Below are positions 37,505-45,928 of a stretch of DNA of 64,000 bases, in pieces. Every line of letters starts with the position of its first letter. Position 1 is the stretch's first letter. The notes beneath the pieces were generated by a model. That model did no database searches. It had not been told where the DNA came from and saw only the letters and a program-made list of their open reading frames with translations. Made by a program: the position numbers and the translations under genes. This stretch comes from an uncultured Desulfobacterales bacterium (GTDB lineage Bacteria > Desulfobacterota > Desulfobacteria > Desulfobacterales > JAHEIW01), in NCBI GenBank assembly GCA_947259495.1, contig CAMYLV010000008.1, positions 1 to 64,000 of the forward strand, given 5' to 3'.

Positions 37505-39034
37505 ATGATCAATCGACGTCAATTTCTATATCTGACCGGTGCAGGTGCCGTAAACTTCTTAAATATGAATGGATGGCCACTGGCAAAAGCCGCAATGGCA
37601 TCGTCGGAAAAAAACGATTTTTTTCCCGACGTAGAACTATCTCTGACGGCCACGCCATCTGAGGTACAAATTTTTGCGGGCCAACCCACAACCGTGTGGC
37701 AATACACCGGGCAGGTGATCAAAGGGGATCCCACCAACCTGATGCATCTGGATCAATCTTACTTAGGTCCCATCATTCGCGTTCGCCGGCACCAGAAAGT
37801 TCGAATTCATTTTGAAAATAACCTGCCGGCCAGAAGCATCATTCACTGGCATGGCCTGCATGTGCCGGCCAGGATGGATGGTCATCCCATGTATGTCATT
37901 TCCACGGGAGAAACGTTTACATATGATTTTGAAGTTTTAAATCGCGCTGGTACCTACTGGTATCACCCCCATCCGCATGGCCGCACCGGGCATCAGGTTT
38001 ACGGCGGCCTGGCGGGGCTATTTCTGGTTTCAGATGATGAAGAAGACAAACTAGACTTGCCCTCTGCAAAGCTGGACATACCCCTGGTCATCCAGGATCG
38101 CGCTTTTAATCCCGATAACCAGCTGGTATACCTGCCGCGGGGGATGCACGACAGCATGAACGGCATGCTGGGCGACAGCATCTGTGTGAACGGCAGGCCC
38201 GACTTTAAACTCTCAGTCAGTACCAGAGCCTATCGCTTGCGCATTTTAAACGGTTCCAACTCACGTATCTACAAACTCGCCTGGAGTGACAGCACGCCAT
38301 TGACCGTCATTGCAACCGATGGCGGTCTGCTGGAAAAACCGATCGAGAAAAAATATGTCGTCCTGGGCCCGGCCGAGCGCATCGAGCTGTGGGCGGATTT
38401 CAGCAAATACCCGATCGGAACATCTTTGGAGCTGGTCAGCAAGTATTTTGAAGCCGCCATGCTGGAGGGTGATATGGGGCCGCGCCGGGGGATGAGGGGC
38501 GGTATCCGGCTGCCCAACGGGGCGCCCTTTAGCGTTTTCAAAATCGATGTGGCCGGCAAGGCAAAAGAAACCCGGCTGCTTCCGGATAAGCTGTCTGCTA
38601 TCGAACGCTATCAGCCGCAGGACGCCGATAACTCTGATAACCCGCGGCGGTTTTCTTTTTTTATGCGACACATGCAGGGCCTCATAAACGGCCGCACGTT
38701 TCGCATGCAGGAAGTCGCCGATGATGAAAGGCTCCGGCTCAATTCGACCGAACTGTGGGAGCTTGCCAACGATAATCGTTCAATGGGGATGATGATGATG
38801 CCCATGCCCCATCCGGTGCACCTGCACGGCAAGCAGTTTCAGGTCATTGAACGCAGCGGAACGCTTCACAGCGGGTATGTGGATGAGGGCTGGAAAGACA
38901 CGGTTTTGCTGATGCCCGGCGAACGCGCAAAGATTGTCGTTAATTTTACAGATTACCCGGGGATGTTTTTATATCATTGCCACAATCTGGAGCATGAAGA
39001 CATGGGAATGATGCGCAACTATCTGGTTTCCTAA
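37505..39034 (+). CDS. Tat-exported multicopper oxidase
   Basis: A 509-residue three-domain multicopper oxidase of the CueO/bilirubin-oxidase/spore-coat type. It starts with a Tat signal ('NRRQFLYLTGAGAV'). All copper-ligand motifs are present: 'HWHG' (H114, H116), 'HPHPHG' (154-158), 'HPVHLHG' (H436, H439, H441) and 'YHCHNLEHEDMGMM' (H491, C492, H493, H497, axial M502). It should oxidise a periplasmic substrate and reduce oxygen to water; Cu(I), Mn(II) or phenolics are candidates. Met-rich 'SMGMMMMPMP' before the third motif hints at Cu(I). An oxygen-using enzyme in an otherwise anaerobic gene set suggests oxygen or copper tolerance. Confidence 0.9.
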   Translation: MINRRQFLYLTGAGAVNFLNMNGWPLAKAAMASSEKNDFFPDVELSLTATPSEVQIFAGQPTTVWQYTGQVIKGDPTNLMHLDQSYLGPIIRVRRHQKVRIHFENNLPARSIIHWHGLHVPARMDGHPMYVISTGETFTYDFEVLNRAGTYWYHPHPHGRTGHQVYGGLAGLFLVSDDEEDKLDLPSAKLDIPLVIQDRAFNPDNQLVYLPRGMHDSMNGMLGDSICVNGRPDFKLSVSTRAYRLRILNGSNSRIYKLAWSDSTPLTVIATDGGLLEKPIEKKYVVLGPAERIELWADFSKYPIGTSLELVSKYFEAAMLEGDMGPRRGMRGGIRLPNGAPFSVFKIDVAGKAKETRLLPDKLSAIERYQPQDADNSDNPRRFSFFMRHMQGLINGRTFRMQEVADDERLRLNSTELWELANDNRSMGMMMMPMPHPVHLHGKQFQVIERSGTLHSGYVDEGWKDTVLLMPGERAKIVVNFTDYPGMFLYHCHNLEHEDMGMMRNYLVS

Positions 39035-39064
39035 TACCTGCCAACAAGAATCATTTTCCTGTTT

Positions 39065-39174
39065 AATACCTGAATTTTGCACGAGGCGGGGCTTTCATAT
39101 GCAAGGAGGCACACCTTAATATTAAAAAATCAAATGATAACTTCTCATTAATTTTTATGATAGATTCAGGTATT
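39065..39174. repeat. MITE-like element with perfect terminal inverted repeats, copy B
   Basis: Ends AATACCTGAAT (39065-39075) and ATTCAGGTATT (39164-39174) are exact inverted repeats, 12 bases if flanking TA is counted. No coding capacity. The right end overlaps the stop codon of the cytochrome c gene. Confidence 0.75.
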
Positions 39175-39526
39175 ATTTTAAATTCTGAATATAATGAGTC
39201 AAATCCCAGATTTGGTTTTCTTGCAACTGATTTTTGAAGGCCGGCATCACGCCGCGACCATTGGCAATCTTCCAGGCAAAATCCCCATCCGTATGGTGGC
39301 CGGCTCGCTCTGCCAAATTTACCGGTCTGGGATTCAACGCGGCGGCTAATGGACCATCGCCCTGACCGTTTTTCCCGTGACAGTTGGCACAGAATTGTTC
39401 AAATAACTTTTGGCCCCGTTCAATAGCAGCCGTATCCCTCGGCACAGGATTCGGACGTTGGGCAGCTTCTTCTGGAGCATTCCAAACATGGGCAATATTG
39501 CTTATACATCTCATTTGATTACCCAA
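39173..39526 (-). CDS. Class I cytochrome c, signal peptide apparently lost
   Basis: Small monoheme cytochrome c with 'FCANCHGKNGQGDGPLA', an alanine/proline-rich loop, and 'GRGVMPAFKNQL' carrying the axial Met. The mature start 'AHVWNAPEEAAQ' is normally preceded by a signal peptide. Here only about a dozen residues lie upstream, without a hydrophobic core, and an in-frame TAG lies just before the TTG at 39526. The gene therefore seems 5'-truncated or depends on an unusual start. It is the last gene of the signalling operon, 25 bases after the cytidylate-kinase-like gene, and its stop codon lies in a MITE-like element. Confidence 0.6.
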   Translation of the reverse strand: MGNQMRCISNIAHVWNAPEEAAQRPNPVPRDTAAIERGQKLFEQFCANCHGKNGQGDGPLAAALNPRPVNLAERAGHHTDGDFAWKIANGRGVMPAFKNQLQENQIWDLTHYIQNLK

Positions 39527-39531
39527 TAATT

Positions 39532-39552
39532 GAACCTATCTGAGATAGGTTC
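39532..39552. promoter_or_regulatory. Perfect 9-bp palindrome
   Basis: GAACCTATC-TGA-GATAGGTTC directly after the stop of the cytidylate-kinase-like gene. No T-run follows, so a protein-binding site or an RNA-processing hairpin is as likely as a terminator. Confidence 0.5.
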
Positions 39553-40163
39553 TAAGGATTAATGCGGTTGCACACAATCTGCCTGGCTTCCTCCAGGCTG
39601 ACTTTGCTCATATTCAACACCAGATGATAGAGGAAAGGATCGTCATAGTTGGTTTTACCGAGTTTTTGATAGAGCGCTTTGCGGCGTTTGTCTTCACCTC
39701 TGACAACCCGTGTCGCACGACTTTCTGAAAGGTCATAGTTTTTTTGCATGAACCGCACCCGGTTTTCAAACTCATCGATCATCAGTATGTGAAAAGCATC
39801 CGGATGGTCATCTAAGATGTACTGGCTCCCCCGGCCCAAAATGACCACATCACCTTCATCGGCGATCTGGGCGATAATTAACACCAGATAATCAAGGTAT
39901 ATTTTTTCATCAATATAGCCGCGCTCATCTTTCAGGATCCGGTCCACCAGCGGTTTCGACACCATTCTGGAAACAAACCGGGAAAGCTTGCCACCGGCTT
40001 CATTTTCCACCGTTTCAACCCAGTGGGTCGAAACATTCGCCATTTCCGCAACCTTTTCGATAATTTCGCTATCGGCAAATTCATACCCCAGTTCATCGGC
40101 GATCATTTTACCCAGTGTTTTACCACCGGCGCCGTATTGTCTTGAGATGGTGATGACGGCCAT
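39552..40163 (-). CDS. Cytidylate-kinase-like family protein
   Basis: A 203-residue P-loop protein of the 'cytidylate kinase-like' family. Walker A-like 'ISRQYGAGGKTLGK' (6-19), then 'FADSEIIEKVAEMANVS', 'VVILGRGSQYIL' and an Arg-rich lid 'VVRGEDKRRKALYQK'. Real Cmk has GPxGxGKS; this SRQxGAGGK form is typical of the divergent family, whose substrate is unknown. The ATG at 40163 has GAGGAGG five to eight bases upstream; the longer frame to 40235 was rejected. It is in an operon with UspA and receiver/kinase genes, so a signalling or stress nucleotide role is plausible. Confidence 0.8.
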   Translation of the reverse strand: MAVITISRQYGAGGKTLGKMIADELGYEFADSEIIEKVAEMANVSTHWVETVENEAGGKLSRFVSRMVSKPLVDRILKDERGYIDEKIYLDYLVLIIAQIADEGDVVILGRGSQYILDDHPDAFHILMIDEFENRVRFMQKNYDLSESRATRVVRGEDKRRKALYQKLGKTNYDDPFLYHLVLNMSKVSLEEARQIVCNRINP

Positions 40164-40209
40164 AAAAACCTCCTCGCTCTGACTTTGGGCCTTCGTCCCA
40201 ATTGGAATG

Positions 40210-41094
40210 TCACTCATCCGCTTTTTCAGGAGCAATCAGCAGGGTTGGATAAATAGAGTCTTCGGCAATCTTGCGGGGTGTGCTGCCGAGAAACTTTTCA
40301 ACCCAGGCTGCTTTTGCGGAAGAACCCAAAACAATCATGGTTGCCTGACAATCTTTGGCCGCTTTTTCAATTTCTTCGTCCGGATCGCCGATGTAAACAT
40401 GCTCTCGGGCTTTGATCCCGGCAGCCTCAAAACTTTCACAAATTTCATCGAGTTTATCGCGCGCTTCCTTGCGCGTTTTTTGAATCGCCATGGCTGAAGG
40501 GCCTTTTAACGCTCTCTCATCAGCCACGTGGACCAGGTGAACCTCCTGCACTGTGTCTTTTATTGCTTTTATATATTCGACAGCCCGTAAGCTGCCCGGG
40601 GACCAATCGATTGCCAGAAGCGGTCGTTCAAATGGCTCTTCAACTGATATGGCTGTTTCCGAAAGTTGCTTGTAAACCAGCACGGGCGTATATGCCCGTC
40701 GAAGCAACTCGGTCACATCCGAACCCGAATACAGGTGTTCAAGAACACCCTTGTGCGACCGCCCGATAACAATCAGATCGGCATCCTCTTTCCGGGAGGC
40801 TTGAATAACCTCGGGCACCAGGCTTCCAACCACGATATAAACACCGACCTCCATCCCCTGCTCAAAGAGATTTTCGGCCCAGTCGATAAACCGGATATTG
40901 GCAGCTTCACGCAACCGAATCTCTTCATCTTTCTGGTAGCCTTTGCCCCTGCGCATGGCCACCCGATCCCTTTCGATGACATTCACAAACACAACATGCT
41001 CCAGCGCACTTTTTCTCAAACTCAGCAGCGACCGCAACGCATCAAAGCCCAATTCTTCAAACTTGGTCACAAAAAGCAGTTTTTTAATTTTCAT
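40210..41094 (-). CDS. Tandem-domain universal stress protein
   Basis: Two UspA domains in one chain (294 aa). The first (about 1-145) has 'DLIVIGRSHKGVLEHLYSGS' and the second (about 160-290) has the ATP-binding 'IVLGSSAKAAWVEKFLGST'. G-x2-G-x9-GS/T spacing suggests at least the first domain binds ATP. It is in the minus-strand operon with the NhaD-type antiporter, kinases and receiver; gap to the receiver gene 44 bases. Likely a stress or energy-state sensor (inference). Confidence 0.88.
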   Translation of the reverse strand: MKIKKLLFVTKFEELGFDALRSLLSLRKSALEHVVFVNVIERDRVAMRRGKGYQKDEEIRLREAANIRFIDWAENLFEQGMEVGVYIVVGSLVPEVIQASRKEDADLIVIGRSHKGVLEHLYSGSDVTELLRRAYTPVLVYKQLSETAISVEEPFERPLLAIDWSPGSLRAVEYIKAIKDTVQEVHLVHVADERALKGPSAMAIQKTRKEARDKLDEICESFEAAGIKAREHVYIGDPDEEIEKAAKDCQATMIVLGSSAKAAWVEKFLGSTPRKIAEDSIYPTLLIAPEKADE

Positions 41095-41138
41095 GCTATG
41101 GGTACCTCTTGCTCGGATTGGCGAAATAAAACTGGCAC

Positions 41139-41531
41139 TCAGCCCAGCACTTTTTTGATCACATCAGCCAGTTCATCGGGTTCCACCGGTTTTTCCAGAT
41201 AAATTTCAGGTTCCGGTATTTGCGCACCGCCAAATTCGGTTAAGGCCTTCTGGGATCGCAGAAATGTCTTTTTGGCGATCCCCGAAAGGATAATCACCTT
41301 AACATCTTTTAAGGCTTTTGCAGTTTTCAACTCCCGATATAACCGCACCCCGCTCTGGCGAGGCATCAAAACATCGAGGATAATCAGATCCGGCTTTTCG
41401 GCTTTAATCATCTTTAGACCGCTTTCGCCATCTTCTGCCTCCAGCGGCGTATAGCCATTTTCTTCCAAGACCGTTACACTAAACAGCCGCACATCAGCAT
41501 CATCATCGACGACCAGAACTTTTTTGCTCAT
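41139..41531 (-). CDS. Single-domain response regulator
   Basis: A 130-residue receiver with acidic D9-D11, phospho-acceptor D53 ('LIILDVLMPRQSG'), 'ILSG' and the Lys in 'YLEKPVEPDELADV'. There is a short insertion before the Lys ('KALTEFGGAQIPEPE'). No output domain. Located between the receiver-PAS kinase and UspA genes; it probably receives phosphate from one or both kinases upstream. AGGAGG precedes the start. Confidence 0.9.
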   Translation of the reverse strand: MSKKVLVVDDDADVRLFSVTVLEENGYTPLEAEDGESGLKMIKAEKPDLIILDVLMPRQSGVRLYRELKTAKALKDVKVIILSGIAKKTFLRSQKALTEFGGAQIPEPEIYLEKPVEPDELADVIKKVLG

Positions 41532-41560
41532 AATATGGTTCCTCCTCGCTAAGCAGGTTT

Positions 41561-41679
41561 ACGGTGTCAGGTGTCAGGCGCCAGAATCCGAAGATCTGAA
41601 ACCGCTGCGGGTCGAATGCTGACCACTGATACCTGAGACCTTTTATATTTAACGATCGAACCTTGAACGTGAGACCAGA
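41561..41679. repeat. GGTGTCAGG-type tract, copy 3
   Basis: A weaker member of the CAGATGACAG class: GTGTCAGGTGTCAGGCGCCA at the left and CTGACCACTGATACCTGAGA at the right give an imperfect stem. It splits the operon between the kinase and receiver genes. Confidence 0.5.
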
Positions 41680-41692
41680 GAAATGATCAATC

Positions 41693-43210
41693 TCAAGTTT
41701 CCGATAGCTTATAGGGCATTCGAACAATAAACGTTGTCCCTTTGCCGGGTTTGGAGTTCACATTAATGGTTCCTTTGTGTTCTTCAATCAGCTTGCGTGT
41801 GACCATCAAGCCCAGTCCGGTTCCGCGGTGACCCTTGGTACTGAAAAAAGATGTAAATAGTTTTTTGGCAACCGCTTTATCCATGCCGAGGCCGTTGTCG
41901 CTGATCTCAAATTGGATAATGTTATCTTTTTCATGGATTGTTTTCAAGACAACGCGAAAGTTTTTACTGGTGTCTTCATCAAACAGGCAGGCGTCCACGG
42001 CATTGGACATCAAATTCAATAAAACTTCGTGAACGCTGTTGGGGTCCATTAAGACCTCGCCAATCGAATCGTCAAAATCTTTGACGAGTTTGACATTATT
42101 TTCGCGGGCCTGATCATGAACCAGCGTGCATACATCATCGGCGATCTGGTTGGGTAAACAGGCTTCGAATTCCGGCTCGCGTTCCTTGGAGTAGGAAAGC
42201 AGATCCATCACCAGATTCGAGGTGCGGCCGATGTTGCGCTTGATCATATCCCAGCCTTTTTTAAGCTTATCAGATTCATTTTTATTTATACCAATATCAA
42301 CCAGATAACTGCCGCCTTTGAGCCCGTGCAAAATATTTTTGATCCCGTGTGCCAGCCCAGCGACCGTTTGGCCGATAGCGGCCAGGCGTTCGGATTTGAG
42401 CAGTTCTTTTTCAAGCCGTTTGATTTCCCTCAAATCCTGAAAAAAAGCCACCGTGCCCACCGGCCGCTCACTCTCCTGCAAAATTGTGCCTGAAAACCGT
42501 ACCGGTATATTGTCACCGTCTTTGGAGGCGATGGTCGTTTCTCTCCAGGCCAGGTTTTTGATATTATTTTCTCCTCGCAAGGCGGCTTGAAGATCAGCAG
42601 CCAGCTCGGCCGGAAATAAATCGCCGGCCTGCATTTTATTGATGGTTTCAGCGGGAGTGTATCCGAAGATCTGCCTGGCAATGGGATTATAAATAACGAT
42701 TTTTAGATTTTTATCGGTGGCGACGATACCATCGTTGGAGCTGCGAATCAGATTAATTTGAAAATTGGATCGCCTGCGCACCTCCCGGGTGGCTTCATCA
42801 ACCTTTCTTTCAAGATCGGTGGTGTATTCTTTGAGCTGTTGCCGGATATCGAATTTTTCTCTGGCGCGGCGCAGCGCAATCGAAAGAGCTTCATCTCTGA
42901 CGGGCTTGTTAATAAAATCCGAAGCCCCGTGTTTGAGGGCCTCGATGGCATTTTCAATGTCACCGTGGCCGGTGATGATGATCACCTCGGTATCAACGTT
43001 GAGGTCTTTAATTTTTTTTAGAACTTCAATACCGTCCATACCGGGCATTTTAATATCGGTGATGACGATATCCGGTTTTTCTTTTTCAAAGGCCACAATG
43101 CCCTCGGTTCCATTCGGGGCAGAGACGACATCATAGCCATCCGCTTTTAAGGACATTGACAGAACCCGCAGAATGTCGGGTTCATCGTCGATGAGCAATA
43201 ATTTCTCCAT
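41693..43210 (-). CDS. Receiver-PAS-histidine kinase hybrid
   Basis: A 505-residue cytoplasmic protein: receiver (1-118; D52 in 'IVITDIKMPGMDG', Lys102), coiled coil (about 119-150), PAS (150-262), then dimerisation domain with H288 in 'GLAHGIKNILHG', and ATPase with 'NLMSNAVDAC', 'DNGLGMD', 'GTGLGLMV' and 'GKGTTF'. The receiver at the N-terminus suggests it is itself controlled by phosphorylation, plausibly by the kinase encoded seven bases upstream. The H-box context resembles the PAS kinase at 27.7 kb. Confidence 0.9.
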   Translation of the reverse strand: MEKLLLIDDEPDILRVLSMSLKADGYDVVSAPNGTEGIVAFEKEKPDIVITDIKMPGMDGIEVLKKIKDLNVDTEVIIITGHGDIENAIEALKHGASDFINKPVRDEALSIALRRAREKFDIRQQLKEYTTDLERKVDEATREVRRRSNFQINLIRSSNDGIVATDKNLKIVIYNPIARQIFGYTPAETINKMQAGDLFPAELAADLQAALRGENNIKNLAWRETTIASKDGDNIPVRFSGTILQESERPVGTVAFFQDLREIKRLEKELLKSERLAAIGQTVAGLAHGIKNILHGLKGGSYLVDIGINKNESDKLKKGWDMIKRNIGRTSNLVMDLLSYSKEREPEFEACLPNQIADDVCTLVHDQARENNVKLVKDFDDSIGEVLMDPNSVHEVLLNLMSNAVDACLFDEDTSKNFRVVLKTIHEKDNIIQFEISDNGLGMDKAVAKKLFTSFFSTKGHRGTGLGLMVTRKLIEEHKGTINVNSKPGKGTTFIVRMPYKLSET

Positions 43211-43217
43211 AGTGCAA

Positions 43218-45743
43218 TTATACTTCAGATGCTTGCGGAAATTTTAGGGTAAAAGTGGTGCCCTTGCCGACCTCGCTTTCAATTTCAATGGAACCTTTGT
43301 AGTCCTGTACGATCCCATAGCTGATACTGACGCCCAGCCCGGTGCCTTTGCCGACTTTTTTGGTGGTGTAAAAAGGCTCAAAAATTTTATTTTTAACTTC
43401 TTCGCTCATCCCAATGCCGGTATCGATTACTCTAACGCAAACGTGGCCATTTTCAGCAAATGATTTGATCGTCAAACGCTTTGCTTTGTTGCTGATGTCG
43501 GGCCGGTTGTCTTTTTCGTCCATGGCGTCAATGGCGTTTGACACCAGATTGATAAACACCTGCTCCAGGCGGTTATGCTCGGCGAGAATATCCGGAACAT
43601 CCGTTCCCAGATCCAGCTCGACTTCGACATCGTGCACCTTTAACTGATGGCCCAGGACTTTGAAAACATCGTTTACGGGATCGTTGATGTTCACCCGGCT
43701 GCGAACCGGCTCGGATTGCCGGGCAAAATCCCGCACGTGTTTGATCACTCCGCTGGCGCGTTCGACGTTGACGACAATATCATTGGCCATGGACCGCAGG
43801 TCTTCATCTGCAATTTTTTGACCGCGGTTAAGCATTTTGAGAAAAAAATCGGCACACACCTGAATCACATTCAGGGGTTGATTGATTTCATGGGCCATGC
43901 CGGCGGCCATCACACCCAGGGTCGTCATCTTGCCGGCCTGAATCAGCTGGGTTTCTTTCTCGACCACTTCAGTGATATCGGTGGTGGCAACGACAATCAC
44001 ATCCGCCTCGCCATATTTGGCAAAACTCATATTGATATTGACGAAAAACGGCTCGCCGCCCTTGCGATAATGCCGCTTTTTGGTAAACAGCAGCGATTTG
44101 TCATCAGAAAGATTTTTCAGTCCTTCAGCCAGCTCTTCATCGCTTTCATCCCCCAGCTGCAGAAACGGGGTTCCTAATAATTCCTCTCGTAAATAGCCAT
44201 AGCTGTCCTGAGCCCGTTGGTTCGTATCCAGAATCTTAAATGTAAGGCTGTCGAGAATGAAAATCGGATGCGGATCGCTGTTGAACAGGGTACGATATTT
44301 TTCTTCGGATTTGATATATTGGTCCTGCAGGGTCGCATTTTCAATGGCAACCCCGATGCGGTTGCCGATCAACTCCAGCACATTTTTAAGGTCACGGGTA
44401 AAATGCTTGGGCCTTTTACTGCCGATTCGAATCACGCCAAAAGCTCCCCGTTCCTTGCTGCTGACGGGTATGTACGCCAGCGAAATTAGCTTTTCCTCTT
44501 CTAAAAGACAGATTTCATCCGGGCAGCCGTCAGGCAGATCCTCGTAGATCATAAACTCATTGCTGTCGGCCACCTGCCGAATCACGCTGTTTTCATCGGC
44601 GGTGCTGACTTTTCGGAAGACTTCTTCGGATAAACCCTGACAATAGCGCAAATGGAATTGGCCGTCATCTTCCATTAAATAAATGCATATACCGTCGGCC
44701 TCTAAAAAATTCATGACCTCCTGAACGGATTGGTTGATCCTCTCATCCAGATCCGCGGGCGCGTTTAAAGCCGTATAAATCGAACAAAGCGTCGTCAGCT
44801 CCCGGGTGTGCATTTCGCGTTCTTCTTCGGCCTTCTTATCTTCAGTCTTATCCCAGAGGGTTTCAATAGCACCGACGATGCTGCCGTCCGGAGCCTTTAT
44901 GGGAGCTGCTGTAAACCAGCACAATTTGCCGCTTTCTCCCATGCGGGGGAAAAACACCTCGGCCTCGTAGGCTTCTTCAATCAGAGCGGATTTGCGCCAG
45001 TGCTCGCCGTACAGGTTCTTAATTTCATCTTCACTAATCTGGTCTAATATGACGTCGGCCATGGTAGGGCGTTCCAACCCCCAGAACGGTATGGAGGGCC
45101 GCGAGGTTCCCACCATCGTGTCGGCGGCAGCACCGGTCAGTTTTTCCATGGCTCTGTTCCAGTGGGTGACGACATGATCCTTGTTGAGCACAAAGGTCGG
45201 AATGGTGCTGCCTTCGATGATTTGAGAAAGGGCCTTTTTACTTTCGATCAAGCCCCTTTCGATTTCAACATAGCGTTCACTTCTTTCTCTAATGACGTCT
45301 GCCAGGCGGTCGGCAAATTGTTCAAACAAACAATCAATCTGAGCTGCTTTAAAATTGTTTCGGCGTAATTCTTTTAACGCGCTTCTCTTTTCGGCTTCCA
45401 CCTGCAAAGCGCTCCAGATGGCCCTGGCTGCGACATGATCAATCAGCTCAACGCCATCAGATTTTTCTCTGCTTATTATTCCTGCGAGTTCTTCATCGGT
45501 GGTCATCTCCATTAGTATCTGCAGATTTTTTAGAGAATAAAGATCACGATAATCAGCTGTGGTAAATATTCCCATCTGTTTTGCATATACCCGTCCTTCG
45601 GCCTGGCTATCGATATCGGCGACGCCTAAAATGGCGGGGTGGCAATCTTCAAACGGCTTGCTGAACAGCAGTTGCAACATTTTTTTACAAAAATTGCCGC
45701 CGCCCACAATCGCAATATTGGATTTAAGCATTTTTTCCAGCAT
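43218..45743 (-). CDS. Sensor histidine kinase with N-terminal Rossmann-like domain
   Basis: An 841-residue soluble kinase with unusual N-terminus. Residues about 7-125 look like an NAD(P)-type Rossmann domain: 'SNIAIVGGGNFCKKMLQLL', then 'ILGVADIDSQAEGRVYAKQM', like homoserine- or aspartate-dehydrogenase-type nucleotide-binding folds. Next: PAS with PAC (about 170-300), GAF (about 320-480), PAS (about 485-600), dimerisation domain with His near 617 in 'GMAHEINQPLN', and ATPase with 'NLVSNAIDAM', 'DTGIGMS' and 'GTGLGVSI'. No transmembrane helix. An NADH- or redox-linked sensor is a fair inference. GGAG lies upstream of the ATG at 45743. Confidence 0.88.
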   Translation of the reverse strand: MLEKMLKSNIAIVGGGNFCKKMLQLLFSKPFEDCHPAILGVADIDSQAEGRVYAKQMGIFTTADYRDLYSLKNLQILMEMTTDEELAGIISREKSDGVELIDHVAARAIWSALQVEAEKRSALKELRRNNFKAAQIDCLFEQFADRLADVIRERSERYVEIERGLIESKKALSQIIEGSTIPTFVLNKDHVVTHWNRAMEKLTGAAADTMVGTSRPSIPFWGLERPTMADVILDQISEDEIKNLYGEHWRKSALIEEAYEAEVFFPRMGESGKLCWFTAAPIKAPDGSIVGAIETLWDKTEDKKAEEEREMHTRELTTLCSIYTALNAPADLDERINQSVQEVMNFLEADGICIYLMEDDGQFHLRYCQGLSEEVFRKVSTADENSVIRQVADSNEFMIYEDLPDGCPDEICLLEEEKLISLAYIPVSSKERGAFGVIRIGSKRPKHFTRDLKNVLELIGNRIGVAIENATLQDQYIKSEEKYRTLFNSDPHPIFILDSLTFKILDTNQRAQDSYGYLREELLGTPFLQLGDESDEELAEGLKNLSDDKSLLFTKKRHYRKGGEPFFVNINMSFAKYGEADVIVVATTDITEVVEKETQLIQAGKMTTLGVMAAGMAHEINQPLNVIQVCADFFLKMLNRGQKIADEDLRSMANDIVVNVERASGVIKHVRDFARQSEPVRSRVNINDPVNDVFKVLGHQLKVHDVEVELDLGTDVPDILAEHNRLEQVFINLVSNAIDAMDEKDNRPDISNKAKRLTIKSFAENGHVCVRVIDTGIGMSEEVKNKIFEPFYTTKKVGKGTGLGVSISYGIVQDYKGSIEIESEVGKGTTFTLKFPQASEV

Positions 45744-45829
45744 GTAACATCTCCAATTTTAGGGGACTACCTCAAACAACTAAATCAATAGCGAATATTG
45801 GGCATTCTCTGGTCAGTTAGACTTTAGTT

Positions 45830-45915
45830 TTCACCACAAAGATCACGAAGGTTTTAAAAATCTTTTAATCTTCTCACTTCGTGTCCTTAGTGAGCTTCGT
45901 GAGCTTCGTGGTAAA
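45830..45915. repeat. Imperfect palindromic tract, ACCACAAAG type
   Basis: Left TCACCACAAAGATCACGAAG against right AGTGAGCTTCGTGAGCTTCG followed by TGGTAAA. It separates the NhaD-type gene from the kinase. Confidence 0.7.
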
Positions 45916-45928
45916 TAATCAAATCTTC

